Below, piece after piece: positions 44,035 to 55,192 of a stretch of DNA of 64,000 nt. The position numbers were made by a program, and so were the translations under genes. Source of the DNA: Sphaerolaimus hirsutus (taxonomy: Eukaryota; Nematoda; Chromadorea; Monhysterida; Sphaerolaimidae); NCBI GenBank assembly GCA_964036195.1, contig OZ038453.1, forward strand, positions 17,769,206-17,833,205, in the 5' to 3' direction. The notes under the pieces were generated by a model. That model made no database searches, was not told where the DNA came from, and was given only the letters and a program-made list of their open reading frames with translations. How positions within the stretch are numbered: the first letter of the stretch is position 1; the number at the start of each line of letters is the position of its first letter.

Positions 44035-45492
44035 TAGTCGGCAGACATGATATTATACAGGTTGTGTCCACTTATGTTTCCCTTCGCTGAGCGTCAACAT
44101 CTTACTGAACAGTGAAGTGCGATACATCTTAAATATGGTAGAAAAACGGTGCACAGTGGGTCGTGAATATGTCAATAGGTATAGTCGACAGACATATCAT
44201 TCTACAAAATTGGAAAGTTATATTTTGTTCTTGTAGAGCGAGCGAGAAAGGGATTTAGTAAAAAAGAAAATATAAAGATAGTAAGAAGAAAAATAAAAAT
44301 GTGCTGTTCTTTACGCACTCGTTTACTCCAATTTTTGTGCCAATAGGTGCTGCAAATTTTTGATTATACGTTTACCTACGTTTAATCTAATTCATATTTA
44401 GAAAAGTTACACGCTATTGATTCATTTTGAGGAAAACTTGTTGCGTTCAAAATTTTGAATTCAGAAAACGTTCCCGCTTTGTATTTATTCAGATCCAGAC
44501 GACGCTTGGATGGCATCATGCCAAAAAACTCAACTACACTTTGACGGGGGTTTGAATTGTGCGGGCACAATTGAATAGTTTCACTTAGGGTTCAAACGAT
44601 ATGACTTTTCGATATTCGATATTTTTTCCATATTTTCGATATCGATATTCGATATTCGATATTTTTTTCTGAAACTCGATATTCGATATCGATACGATAT
44701 GGAACCTCGATATCGATATTCGATATTTGATATTGAAAAATGGTCGATATTCGATATTTCGATATTTTCGATATTCGATATTGCGATATGCTTTTGGTAT
44801 AGCAAGGCATATTTCAAGTGGCTTATTGTATTTTCGTGTGGTTGCACACATGTTTAATCATCTCTTTACTGAAATGTGAATGGTACAAGTGATTTTAACA
44901 AGCTTTACATCACTCGATGGTAGAAAATAGAAGAAAAACATGATGAATCAAAGTGTATCAGACAAATAACAATTTGTAGATATTACAGTTCATCCGTATA
45001 ACCTAATTGCTTAAGGGCATGTTGCAAAAATTGTATATCAGCGTTTTCTGGCGTCAAATTTAGCACTCCAACAACAATGACATTATAAATACTGTACTTT
45101 TACTCATTAAATACAATACTAAAAGCACATCAGATCAACCATAAACATCTCAAAATGAAAATGAAAAGTACATTTGGGGACACAATACAGGTTTGATATA
45201 TCGAAAAAATGTCGATATTCGATATCGATATTTGATTTTTTTTCAAAATTTTCGATATCGATATTCGATATTCGATATTTTTTCAAAATTTTCGATATCG
45301 ATATTCGATATTCGATATTAAAAAATGGTCGATATACGATATTCGATATTCGATACAATATATCGTTTGAACCCTAGTTTCACTCCGTATATGCGTAAGC
45401 ACGAGTCACCAAAACAGAGTTCTACGGGTTGGATACAGCGTGCATGATATGACATCATGCGACTCATTGTATAGTATCATGTCTGCCGACTA
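44035..45492. mobile_element. TA-flanked element, TIR TAGTCGGCAGACATGATA
   Basis: TAGTCGGCAGACATGATA at the left, TATCATGTCTGCCGACTA at the right, TA on either side (44033-44034, 45493-45494). The 18-base ends are perfect. An internal GTATAGTCGACAGACATATC (44178) repeats the terminal motif. No transposase seen; 44586-45376 interrupts it. Confidence 0.85.
44586..45376. mobile_element. hAT-like TAGGGTTCAAACG element with CGATATT vocabulary, TSD GTTTCACT
   Basis: TAGGGTTCAAACGATATGAC to ATATATCGTTTGAACCCTA; GTTTCACT at 44578-44585 and 45377-45384. TTCGATATCGATATTCGATA arrays occupy about 200 bases at each end. ORFs through them are artefacts (KYRISNID-type). The core 44790-45180 is AT-rich. Confidence 0.95.
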
Positions 45493-46416
45493 TACGCAGG
45501 ATTTTTTTGGGAGGGGGGGGGGGGGCGGTGCCAGTTGTAGGTGCCAACGCCATGCCAGTATTGGCGCTGGCATTGGCGCCAACGTCTACAATATAGGTAT
45601 CTTTATATACCTTTTATTTCGTACTAGAATCATGTTGGGGACCTTTCTAACGCTGTCACATTATGGAAAAATACATAGTAATCATTGGCTGGGTATTTGC
45701 GCGCATGCGCGCAAAAAATTTTTAGATGTTCCTACAAAATCGCTTTAGAAAAGTGCCATTTCTGGCAAAATTTTTTGAAAAATACGTTTTTGCCATCCCT
45801 TGTCGGGACCGCTATAAAATTCCGGGACCGGGACCGGGACTGGGTGGTCGGGACCGGGACCGGGACCGGGACTGGGGTGTCAGGACCGGGACCGGGACCG
45901 CCCCAGTCCCGACTTTTTGCCAAACCATGTACCGGGACCGCGGTCCCGTTTGAACCCTAGTTTTGTTGCCCTGAATTCCCTGAAAATGACTAATCAAATT
46001 CAAGTTCAAAATTCAAATTTTTTCAAAAATAAATCGATTTTTGAGTGTTTTTTTTCTAGAGGCAAACTAAAAATTCAAAAAGTCCCAAAAAATTCAAAAA
46101 TGTGAAAATGTTTTTGAATTGTCGAATCTTTTTTTGCCATTGTCATCGTTGTGCTGATGTGCCAACAGGCGAGTTCATTTGTGCATCATTCTGCATCAAA
46201 TGATGGCATTTCATTGGCAGCGGCACACATCAAGTCTGTTTCATTTTCTAACTCAGACTTGGTGCAGTAGTTTAGTTAGTTTAGTTTATTTCCGTTTGCT
46301 CCGATTTGAATGAGACTGCTAATGAAGTGTCACTATAGATGAATCTCATCGGATCCTAGTGTTAAAGCTGTTGTACCAAAAATAACTTTCACTGAATCAT
46401 AAGAATTTTAAAATCA

Positions 46417-46647
46417 TGGTTGGCGCTTTTTTGGCGCTATTTAAAATGCCGGCACCAGGCGCCAATAGCGCCACCAGAAAATGGCGCCAAGCGCCAAAAG
46501 CGCCATGGCGCTTTCTCAGATGACAGCGCCAAGCGCCAATGGCGCCAGAGCGTTTTAGCGCCAAGCGCCAAGCGCCAAAAGCGCCATGGCGCTTTTTGTT
46601 TTGGCGCTAGCGCCAGGCGCCAGCGCCATGGCGCTTTTCCATCACTA
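46417..46647. mobile_element. GGCGCC-type hAT-like element, left end degraded
   Basis: The right end GGCGCTTTTCCATCACTA (46630-46647) is intact; the left begins GGTTGGCGCTTTTTTGGCGC without TAGTGATGG. No matching octamers. Adjacent 45968-46416 and 46740-47100 show no gene; 46810-46900 has AATAGTGCGCCCC words like 56975-57080. Confidence 0.7.
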
Positions 46648-47099
46648 ATCATCATCCACTTTCATGTAATCAATTTTGCGATAGAATTTTACGCTGGAAT
46701 TTTACGCCCGAGCTGTAATCGCTACATCAGATAGCTTAGAGATTTATCGCTTGAAAATGTGATGCTCACATTTGAGTTATGATAACATTGAAGTTTATGA
46801 TTTGACGAAAAATAAAATGCACCACTCTCCAATAATACGCAATCTCCAATAGTGCGCCCCTTAAAAATGTGCTTAAAACAATAGTACGCCTGGCGCCCAA
46901 TTAGAGAATTTACAGTATACAGTTTACATACAAACGCTCTTGTCACTTTGTCAACTAGTGTGTGGGGTGCCATTTTCGCCCCATTTCCACCGACGTTAGA
47001 CATTTTTGCCACCCATACTCACCATCCGCGGGTATCACGATCTCTCTCCACATTGTACAGCCCCACATTAAAATGAGGACCTGAAATTTTTGAGGTATA

Positions 47100-47935
47100 A
47101 GCTTCCATTGGGTTTGAAATCAATTTCTTTTTAATTATAGATTTAGCCATCGCCAGTGTTGGTTTTAGTAAAGTTCTTTTTACTACAACTGTACGTATTT
47201 TATTTTAATGAAAATTGTATTTTATTTTTATCTTATTCATGTTTCATTTTATTTTATTCTGAAATCGGGTGGGCGCGCCAGCGCCATCCCTCGCTGCCGA
47301 GGGAGGGCGCAAGCGACCCACCCATAATATGGTCAGACACACCAAAATGCGGAAATCGCAAATTTAAAATCGCAATAACTTCGGAACGCAATGCGCTAGT
47401 GCAGAACCGACTGCAGCATTAAAAGCCCGTGTCGATAAGTACCACCATGCAAATTTTCAGATCCAATGGTTGAGTTTGGAGGAAGTTATTACGGATTTGA
47501 TTTTTCAAGTAGTGTTGTTGTTGTTCTTCTTCTTGTTCTCCCGACAATCTTCAAACTGCAATAACATCCTTGAAACACGACCGATTTTCATGGTTGATGG
47601 CTCATATGAAAGAGCATATGATGCCATTTCTTATTTTCGGGAATTTTTTTCACAGGCTCCGCCCACTTTGGGCCGGTATCTGTTTGAAATTTACATACCT
47701 CAATAAATTTAAAATTTGAATACAAATGTGGCAATAAAAAAACTTTGTTGATGTGCGCCATGACTAGAGCTTTTAAATGAGCCAATTTTTGGCGATTTTG
47801 GTTGACATTTACAAAAGTTATTCAAGTTTGCTTGTTTTGTGTAAAATGCGCACACATGCCTAAAGTACTGCTTGATGTGATACTGAGCATGTGACCTTGG
47901 AGTCAGTGATTATGTTCAGGTCATAAAGCTTTAGT
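47100..47935. other. Intergenic DNA with a GC-rich hairpin, no gene supported
   Basis: Around 47287-47306, CCCTCGCTGCCGAGGG forms a small hairpin. ORFs of 78-88 codons here lack any family resemblance or consistent splice context. Confidence 0.4.
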
Positions 47936-48372
47936 GGTTAATGTCAAGTAAAATGTCAAGTGGAATATCAAGTCAAATGTCAAGTTGTATGTCAAGTGAT
48001 GATGTTCATGTGATAATTGTCAAGTATACCAAATCTTAATACCAAATCATCAGTGTCAAGTGGTTAATGGTAAGTGATAAATGTCAAGTAGTTTATTTCA
48101 AGTCACCAATGTCAAGTGATAATCTTCAGGTTGTCAAGTGAAAAATCAGGTTGAATGTCAAGTTGTATGTCAGGTGATAATGTTCATGTGATAATCATCA
48201 AGTGGTTAATGCTAAATCATCAATGCGAAGTGGTTAATGGTAAGTGATGAATGACAAGTGGATATATAAAGTCACAAATGTTAATTGACAACTAACAGTT
48301 GATAAATGTCAAGTGGTTTATGTCTAGTCATCAATGTCGAGTGATAATGTTCAGGTGAAAAATGACATGTGG
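47936..48372. repeat. Minisatellite of ATGTCAAGTGRTTAATG words
   Basis: AATGTCAAGTGATAATG and GTCAAGTGGTTAATGGTAAG recur more than a dozen times. Higher-order duplication: AAGTTGTATGTCAAGTGATG is followed about 190 bases later by AAGTTGTATGTCAGGTGATA. Confidence 0.75.
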
Positions 48373-48388
48373 TTTATTCTGTCTTGAC

Positions 48389-49400
48389 CAGGGTTGGCAA
48401 AATCTCAGAAAAAAATAAAAATAAAATAAAAATAAAATGGAATATTCAAGAATAAAATAAAATAAAATAAAATGGAAAATTAAAGAATAAAAATAAAAAT
48501 TGTATAAAAATTCGAATTTTTGTAAAATTTTTGTAAAATTGTATAAAAATTTGTATTTTTGTAAAATTGTATAAAAATTCATATTTTTTGTACAATTTTA
48601 TCTCGTTACTTGAGTTTCTACCTGTTTATTCATGGATCTGGAAGCAGTCCCAAGTGTAAAGTGTCAAATGTCATGTAAAATGTCATGCAAAGTGTCAATT
48701 GTCATGACAAATGTGAAGTAAAGTGTAAATTGTCGTGACATGTAAAAATTAAAGTATCAATTGTCAAGCAAATTGTGTCCAAATCTTAAGTTTTTATATC
48801 TAAATCTTATGTTTTGTATCCAAATTATGTTGTTGTTGAATCCAAATCTTATGTGAACATTTGGATACAAAAACATAAGATTTGGATACAAAACATACTA
48901 TGGATACAAAAACATAAGATTTGGATACACAATTTACACTTTGCATGACATTTTGCATGACAATTGACACTTAACTTTACATTTGTCATGACAATTGACA
49001 AATTGCATTACATTTTACGAATGTGCCCAGCACACTCCACTAGTCCTTCTACTGAAAATGCAAACCATTCTTATCAATAATTGTAACTTTACACTTGCAG
49101 CTAGCTAACAATACATACTGCATGCAACTTTTGAAAAGTAAGGGAAAAATTTGTCACAGGTTTTTTATGTATATGTTTAATTATAACATTTTTCTGGCCT
49201 TGCATGCATGATTCTGATTTTTTGTAAAATTTTTGTACAATTTTTGTAAAATTTTTGTAAAATGTGTCATTTTATTTTATTAATGACTTTTGGGAATAAA
49301 ATAAAATAAAATGAAACAAGAATAAAATAAAAATAAAATACAATTTTTATACAATTTTTATACAATTTTACTAAAATGAATTTTTATAAAACCAACCCTG
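48389..49400. mobile_element. hAT-like CAGGGTTGGCAAAATCTC element, TSD GTCTTGAC, 1012 bases
   Basis: CAGGGTTGGCAAAATCTCAG to ATAAAACCAACCCTG; GTCTTGAC at 48381-48388 and 49401-49408. Nearly identical to 51847-52863 (two or so substitutions and one 5-base AAAAT unit by eye). No coding region. Confidence 0.95.
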
Positions 49401-49409
49401 GTCTTGACA

Positions 49410-49595
49410 TTGTCTTCCGTTTTCAGTTTTCGCCTTTCTCTGGAAATTTTTAAGCTTTTCGCTTTTCATTTTCCAGCAGCTTAAAAAACTTTTACCTTTC
49501 CGTTTTCTGTTTTCTGGCAGAAAATGTTTGCCAGATAAAAATTTTTGCCTTTCCATTTTCCTTGTAAATAAAGTTTTTTTCGACACGTAGTGAAA
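49410..49595. repeat. TTTCCG-array fragment
   Basis: TTCCGTTTTCAGTTTTCGCC, ACCTTTCCGTTTTCTGTTTT and TTTTTTTCGACACGTAGTG resemble the right part of 29078-31033, ending close to where GACACCCTA would be. No RT. 49600-49940 shows nothing specific. Confidence 0.6.
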
Positions 49596-50162
49596 ACTCA
49601 CATGGAGCTATAGTACACAGGTGTGCAACAATGAATTCTTCTACTGGGTGAAGCAGGTGGCCTTGTGCTGAGTCTGAACCTGTTATTTTTAGACAAGTAT
49701 GAATTGAATTGAAAATACATAGGTATGCTCTCAAGACTTGATACTTAATGTGCAGTTTGTGTCTACTGTTGGCAGCATGCCAATCATAACTCAAACATTA
49801 AATTCTTGTAGAATTACAAAAATGCAAACTGATTACAATGATTTTTTCAGCAATTTTTAGTGTTGCATGTGATCTAGGTATGCTTAGCATACTATTCACC
49901 CTTGTGAAGATATAGCTGTGTACGGATAGTCATTGTAATATACCATATTTTCTCGAATAGTTCCCCACCATTGAATACCCCTGTTAGACGAGTGAGGAAA
50001 AAACAATTCCCCCTTTGAATAGTTCCCCCCACTGACGCTCAAAAATAGTTCACATACTTAAGCGATTGATGAAGCAAGCATAAGCAGAAGAGCAGCTGCG
50101 TCTGGGCTGCAAATGCATCCGGTTTGCAAAAATACATGGAAAGTGTACTACCGATGGGAAAG

Positions 50163-50338
50163 GGCAGGGGCCAGTTCCGCAAGTGGAAAAGTTAAGAGCT
50201 AAAAGTTAAGAATTGAGTAAAATGACAAATGATTTTACTCAACTCTTAACTCTTAACTTCACTCTGAACTTATCATATATCATTTTACTCAACTCTTAAC
50301 TCTTTACTCTTAACTTTTCCACTTGCGGAACCGGCACC
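50163..50338. repeat. Snapback MITE with GGCCAGTTCCGCAAGTGG ends, CTTAACTC vocabulary
   Basis: GGGGCCAGTTCCGCAAGTGG to CCACTTGCGGAACCGGCACC; AAGTTAAGAATTGAGTAAAA is answered by TTTTACTCAACTCTTAAC. No target duplication found. Confidence 0.75.
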
Positions 50339-50436
50339 AGGTATACCCATTGGAACACGTGTATGTTGTGTATACACACATACACGTGCTTTCAATATGC
50401 TGATGAACATGAATTTTAGGCACATGATAAATTAAA

Positions 50437-50628
50437 GTTAGCAGTGACTTCCAGTGATAAAAGTGATCCTAGGCATACAGCATTGAATTAACAAAAAGTA
50501 CATCTGGTGATACATGTCTGATCCCTCTTCCCAATTCGTTGTTTAAATATGTGATAGCTGAGCCCCACCAGGCCAGCAGACAACACCCGAGCCAATGAAC
50601 CAGCAACCACCAACCAGCTCCACCAACT
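50437..50628 (+). repeat. 5' LTR
   Basis: Begins GTTAGCAGTGACTTCC and ends CTCCACCAACT; lacks canonical TG..CA. Matched by 54435-54626. Confidence 0.9.
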
Positions 50629-51162
50629 GGTGCCGCGACCACGCCGAGCAGTGTAACCTCCTGGCCAGTGAGCAGCAGGCATTTAAACCAGTTGACTTCA
50701 ACCACTGGACCAGTATCCAGCAGGCATTGACAGCCTGTTAGGACAGACTGTTTATATTAGTGTGTACCTGTTAGTTGTGCACCTAGTATAGCTTGGAGTG
50801 ACTCTAGATGCAAGACTCCTCCAAAGCTTGGCTGACTGTCTAATTGCAGTTCTCTAGGGCACTGCATGTGATACTCGCCTTGTCACAAATTGACACAGTC
50901 AAAGGCCATTGAGCCTGCATCAATAGCAAGGTGGACTCCAAGGTCCAGACTCACACCTTTGCTCTGTTTTGAGGTCTGCCCTAGCGACGCACAAAGTGCA
51001 CAAAGCGAAAGGCACACGCTCAAACCTGCCACCTGGCAGTGAAATTCAACAAAAGGACCTATTACCTCATAAAGGTTGCCCACTACAAAGTGGTGCTTGA
51101 CTGCTTTTCAGCAGAAAATCAGTATTGACTGATAAGCTCTGAATGAGCAGGCATCAATAAAG

Positions 51163-53744
51163 ATGGCCAATGAACAGGGTGCCAATGATGCCCCTGCATT
51201 TAACACTCGCTCACAGAGTGAAAATACCATGAACAATGGTGCCACTGAAAACAGTGCAACAGAAAGCAGTGCTACAAGGCACAATGCCAGAGCACCAGCA
51301 GCAAGTGCTACTGCAAACAATGACCAGGTAGATATGGTCAAGCACATGTGCACATTCATGCAAAACATGATGCAACAGCAAGAGCACATGGCAGATAAGC
51401 AAACAAATGCCATGGACAGCATGATGCATCAACAAGAGCGCATGGCAGATAAGCAATCAGATGCCATGAAAAAAATGATGACATTGCTGACAGAAAAAAT
51501 GTCCATCAGGCACACTGGAACTGCACCAAGTGCTGTGCATGATTTGACCACTGATGTAAGGTACACATCAGAGCAGCGGCATTTGTGGACACCACTGCTA
51601 AATGACAAATTTTCCACCTTTGACGGTGAAGATCCACTGAAATTCAAATTGTGGATGGGCAATTTGAAGGCCCAGATCAAGCTCACTGAAGTGCCAGATG
51701 AGTTTGCAGTGATCCATGTGCGCAAATGCCTGAGTGGCAGAGCTCTGCGCCAATTTGAGCACCTGTCACATGAGGACAGAATGACCTTTGAACAGGTCTG
51801 TGCATTTTTGGAGTCACAATATGGTGGCCATTTTTCTGCTCAAAACCAGGGTTGGCAAAATCTCAGAAAAAAATAAAAATAAAATAAAAATAAAATGGAA
51901 TATTCAAGAATAAAATAAAATAAAATAAAATGGAAAATTAAAGAATAAAAATAAAAATTGTATAAAAATTCGAATTTTTGTAAAATTTTTGTAAAATTGT
52001 ATAAAAATTCGTATTTTTGTAAAATTGTATAAAAATTCATATTTTTTGTACAATTTTATCTCGTTACTTGAGTTTCTACCTGTTTATTCATGGATCTGGA
52101 AGCAGTCCCAAGTGTAAAGTGTCAAATGTCATGTAAAATGTCATGCAAAGTGTCAATTGTCATGACAAATGTGAAGTAAAGTGTAAATTGTCATGACATG
52201 TAAAAATTAAAGTATCAATTGTCAAGCAAATTGTGTCCAAATCTTAAGTTTTTATATCTAAATCTTATGTTTTGTATCCAAATTATGTTGTTGTTGAATC
52301 CAAATCTTATGTGAACATTTGGATACAAAAACATAAGATTTGGATACAAAACATACTATGGATACAAAAACATAAGATTTGGATACACAATTTACACTTT
52401 GCATGACATTTTGCATGACAATTGACACTTAACTTTACATTTGTCATGACAATTGACAAATTGCATTACATTTTACGAATGTGCCCAGCACACTCCACTA
52501 GTCCTTCTACTGAAAATGCAAACCATTCTTATCAATAATTGTAACTTTACACTTGCAGCTAGCTAACAATACATACTGCATGCAACTTTTGAAAAGTAAG
52601 GGAAAAATTTGTCACAGGTTTTTTATGTATATGTTTAATTATAACATTTTTCTGGCCTTGCATGCATGATTCTGATTTTTTGTAAAATTTTTGTACAATT
52701 TTTGTAAAATTTTTGTAAAATGTGTCATTTTATTTTATTAATGACTTTTGGGAATAAAATAAAATAAAATAAAATGAAACAAGAATAAAATAAAAATAAA
52801 ATACAATTTTTATACAATTTTTATACAATTTTACTAAAATGAATTTTTATAAAACCAACCCTGCTCAAAACACAATGAACAAGCTGATCACCACAAAACA
52901 ATCAGCTAAGGAACAAGTCAAGGATTTAGGCTTGTTGATTGAGAGCTTGGTGCGAAAAGCCATGCCAAACATAGTGCCGGCAGCTCTCAAAGTGCAATTG
53001 AAGCACTATTTTATGTCTGGCTTGCAGAATCAGACACTGCAAAATGCACTGTATGCATTGCCAACTTATGAGCTCATGACATTCAAGGAGCTGGTTGAAA
53101 ATGCTGAAAGGCTGGAATTCGCTGAGAAGCGAGTGAAAGTGCATGCACCAAATGCACAGAAATTTTGTGTCATGCATGGCACACACACACATTCAACTGA
53201 AGAATGTGACATTGCTGCCAGCCAGGCTAAGCGAATTGCAAATGAAAAGCTGGCAAGGCACAATGGCAAGCCTGGAGCAAATGGCTTCAACAGGCCCAGG
53301 CAGTGGAATGCAAATCACTTCCCGCCTCAAGTGCAGCAACATGCTGCAGGTGCTGAAAACAGCCAAATGTACCAGAAAAAATGGTGCAAATTTCACAAGT
53401 CTGTCACACATGACACACAGGATTGCTGGATGTCCAAAAGGGACAATGTGAATGAGCAACCTGTGATAACAGAATGGACAAAGTCCAAAGTGCACAAAAT
53501 TGATTGCAACCAGGAGGGTGGATCTCCAAGTGCTGTGAATAGAGTACAGCATGTGGCACAGCCACAAAAAGTGCAAATGAAGCCAAAAACTGGCTCAAAA
53601 GTCAATCAGCCATGTGCCTATTTGAATGGCACACAATTTGACACTTGTCGCCCAGACAGTGGAGCTGATGTGACCATTGTGACTGGAAATGTGATCAAAA
53701 AGTTGGGCTTGATGGCAAGGCCTGGCAGGAACTGCTTGCTGTGA
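51163..53744 (+). pseudogene. Retrotransposon Gag, interrupted by a hAT, running into protease
   Basis: 51163-51846 codes for a Gln/Met-rich N terminus with repeated MADKQ.DAM heptad-like motifs (coiled coil), then a capsid-like region (FSTFDGEDPLKFKLWMGNLK, LSGRALRQFEHL). The frame continues at 52872, past the inserted hAT and one copy of the octamer. Two nucleocapsid-type knuckles of form CX2HX4HX4C follow (CVMHGTHTHSTEEC, CKFHKSVTHDTQDC), then a retropepsin DSGADVTIV. It stops at 53742-53744 because of a frameshift; the downstream part is 53741-54094. Start chosen at the ATG beginning MANEQGAND. Inactive as it stands. Confidence 0.85.
51847..52863. mobile_element. hAT-like CAGGGTTGGCAAAATCTC element inserted in gag, TSD CTCAAAAC, 1017 bases
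   Basis: CAGGGTTGGCAAAATCTCAG to ATAAAACCAACCCTG; CTCAAAAC at 51839-51846 and 52864-52871. The gag frame would be continuous across a single octamer. One extra AAAAT unit relative to 48389-49400. Confidence 0.96.
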
Positions 53745-54094
53745 ACCAAATGCCAATTGACACAAGGGGATGCATAGACATCAAGATTGACTATGCAGGT
53801 GGCACAGCCGTGCACACATGTCAGATTTCAAATGAAATTGACTGTGACGTCCTGTTGGGACGAGATGTGATGCCAAAATTGGGCATTCACATGAGAGCTG
53901 CTGATGGCAGTAACTTGCTGCCAGAGACCAGAAATGTGCCTGTCACTAATGACATTCAGAGGCAGTTGAGCAAGCACTGCCAATCAAAGAGGTATGACCA
54001 GTCAGCACGGGTCAAAATTCCTGACAAACAGAGCCAGCTAATGCCACTGCACAAGAATGAGCAACCAACTAAAGTGCTCAAAGGTCAAGTGTAA
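53741..54094 (+). pseudogene. C-terminal part of the retrotransposon protease, other frame
   Basis: It contains CDVLLGRDVMPKLGI, the ILGRD-type motif that closes the retropepsin fold and normally lies about 90 residues after the DSG found upstream. A single-base length change near 53735 separates the halves. The frame ends with TAA at 54092-54094. 54095-54434 has further short frames without recognised domains. Confidence 0.75.
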
Positions 54095-54434
54095 AAATTG
54101 GACAAAAGTGAATGGGCCAAAATGTCCAATAGTGGCCACTGCACAAATGCAGAAAATGCCAGCCTAGTTGATGCACTGCATGAGCTGTGCCATGCATCCA
54201 GCCCAATGCACAAAAGTGATGGATGCAAAAGTGTGGAGCGTGACAGTGACACAGGTAATACCCTGTCTTGCAAAATTCCACCAAAACTGAAACCACCATG
54301 GAAATTTAGGTACAGGTACTAAGGAGAGGATCAACAGGAGACCAGTCCAGGAATTTTAGGATCAAAACAGGTGATACAGTGATTTTATTAAGTTTAGGTA
54401 TTTGAGGCCAAATACTTCCTGCACCCCCCGAGGA

Positions 54435-54626
54435 GTTAGCAGTGACTTCCAGTGATAAAAGTGATCCTAGGCATACAGTATTGAATTAACAGAAAGTACA
54501 TCTGGTGATACATGTCTGATCCCTCTTCCCAATTCGTTGTTTAAATATGTGATAGCTGAGCCCCACCAGGCCAGCAGACAACACCCAAGCCAATGAACCA
54601 GCAACCACCAACCAGCTCCACCAACT
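54435..54626 (+). repeat. 3' LTR
   Basis: Three differences from the 5' LTR. Preceded by CACCCCCCGAGGAG, a poor polypurine tract. Confidence 0.9.
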
Positions 54627-54763
54627 TTAAATTGGTTGAAAGAACTGTGGTTGATTCCCCCTTGAATAGTTCCCCCTTAAATAGTTCCCCCCTTGTATAG
54701 TTCCCCTCTTGAATAGTTCCTGCCTCAAAAAGTCTGAGGAAAAAATAATTCCCCAGGGAACTA

Positions 54764-55173
54764 CCATATTACCTCGAATTAACCCCCCCCCTTGAATTAA
54801 CCCCCCCCCCCCCGTCGAATTAACCCTCCCTGATAATGGGCTGGGAAAATAATAACCCCCCCCCCCGAAATACCCCCCCAAATACAGTGTAATCAGCATG
54901 TACACAACAAATACCACAATGAGTGAACTGTAGAGTGACGTTAGTGAAAGGTTTATGTGTATAATACACTTGTATATGCTTATAAACACTCATACGTCTC
55001 TGACAATGTTGTATTTTTCTATGTCTGAGTATGGCAAATTTCATAAAATTTCTGGCGAAATAATAGACCCCCCCCCCTCGAAACCCCCCCCCCCTCGAAA
55101 TAACCCCCCCCCTCCCTCAAAATTTGCTGGCGAAATATATAAAAAACCATGGGGGTATTTCGAGGTAATACGG
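54764..55173. mobile_element. TA-flanked C-run MITE, TIR CC(A/G)TATTACCTCGAA
   Basis: CCATATTACCTCGAATTAAC to GGTATTTCGAGGTAATACGG, TA at 54762-54763 and 55174-55175. It splits the right end of 49943-55190. Runs of 7-14 C. Confidence 0.88.
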
Positions 55174-55192
55174 TATTTGAGAAAATACGGTA

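Larger units (their letters stand above)
43643..45959. mobile_element. hAT-like TAGGGTTCAAACG element with GGGACC vocabulary, TSD GTTTTGTT
   Basis: TAGGGTTCAAACGGGACCAG to GGTCCCGTTTGAACCCTA, with GTTTTGTT at 43635-43642 and again at 45960-45967. GGGACCGGGACCGGGACT arrays fill both ends. It holds a TA-flanked element (44035-45492), which itself holds the CGATATT hAT. 45495-45720 is a fragment with G run and GGCGCTGGC words. Confidence 0.9.
50437..54626 (+). mobile_element. Ty3/gypsy-like LTR retrotransposon with gag and protease only
   Basis: LTRs of 192 bases (50437-50628, 54435-54626) differ at three positions by eye. TTAAA flanks both ends (50432-50436, 54627-54631). TGGTGCCGCGACCACG directly after the left LTR is the primer-binding site. 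One gag-protease frame runs 51163-54094, broken by a hAT and one frameshift. No RT, RNase H or integrase in the 3.2 kb that remains without the hAT, so it must have depended on another element. Confidence 0.88.
49943..55190. mobile_element. TA-flanked C-run MITE expanded to 5.2 kb by nested insertions
   Basis: CCATATTTTCTCGAATAGTTCC at the left. The right end, ACTATTTGAGAAAATACGG, is split by another MITE (54764-55173). TA at 49941-49942 and 55191-55192. It contains the snapback 50163-50338 and the LTR element 50437-54626. AATAGTTCCCCC words flank both inner ends. Confidence 0.85.

Noticed and set aside
44581-45377. ORFs with RYRISNIE-like repeats
   Set aside because: Translation of CGATATT arrays within a hAT element bounded by a perfect TSD.
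47470-47706. 78-codon ORF with a hydrophobic segment
   Set aside because: No family resemblance or supporting splice sites; the hydrophobic run comes from a TTG/TTC microsatellite-like tract.
47936-48372. Possible CRISPR-like array of ATGTCAAGTG words
   Set aside because: Spacing is irregular, the units are degenerate and the genome is eukaryotic; it is a minisatellite.
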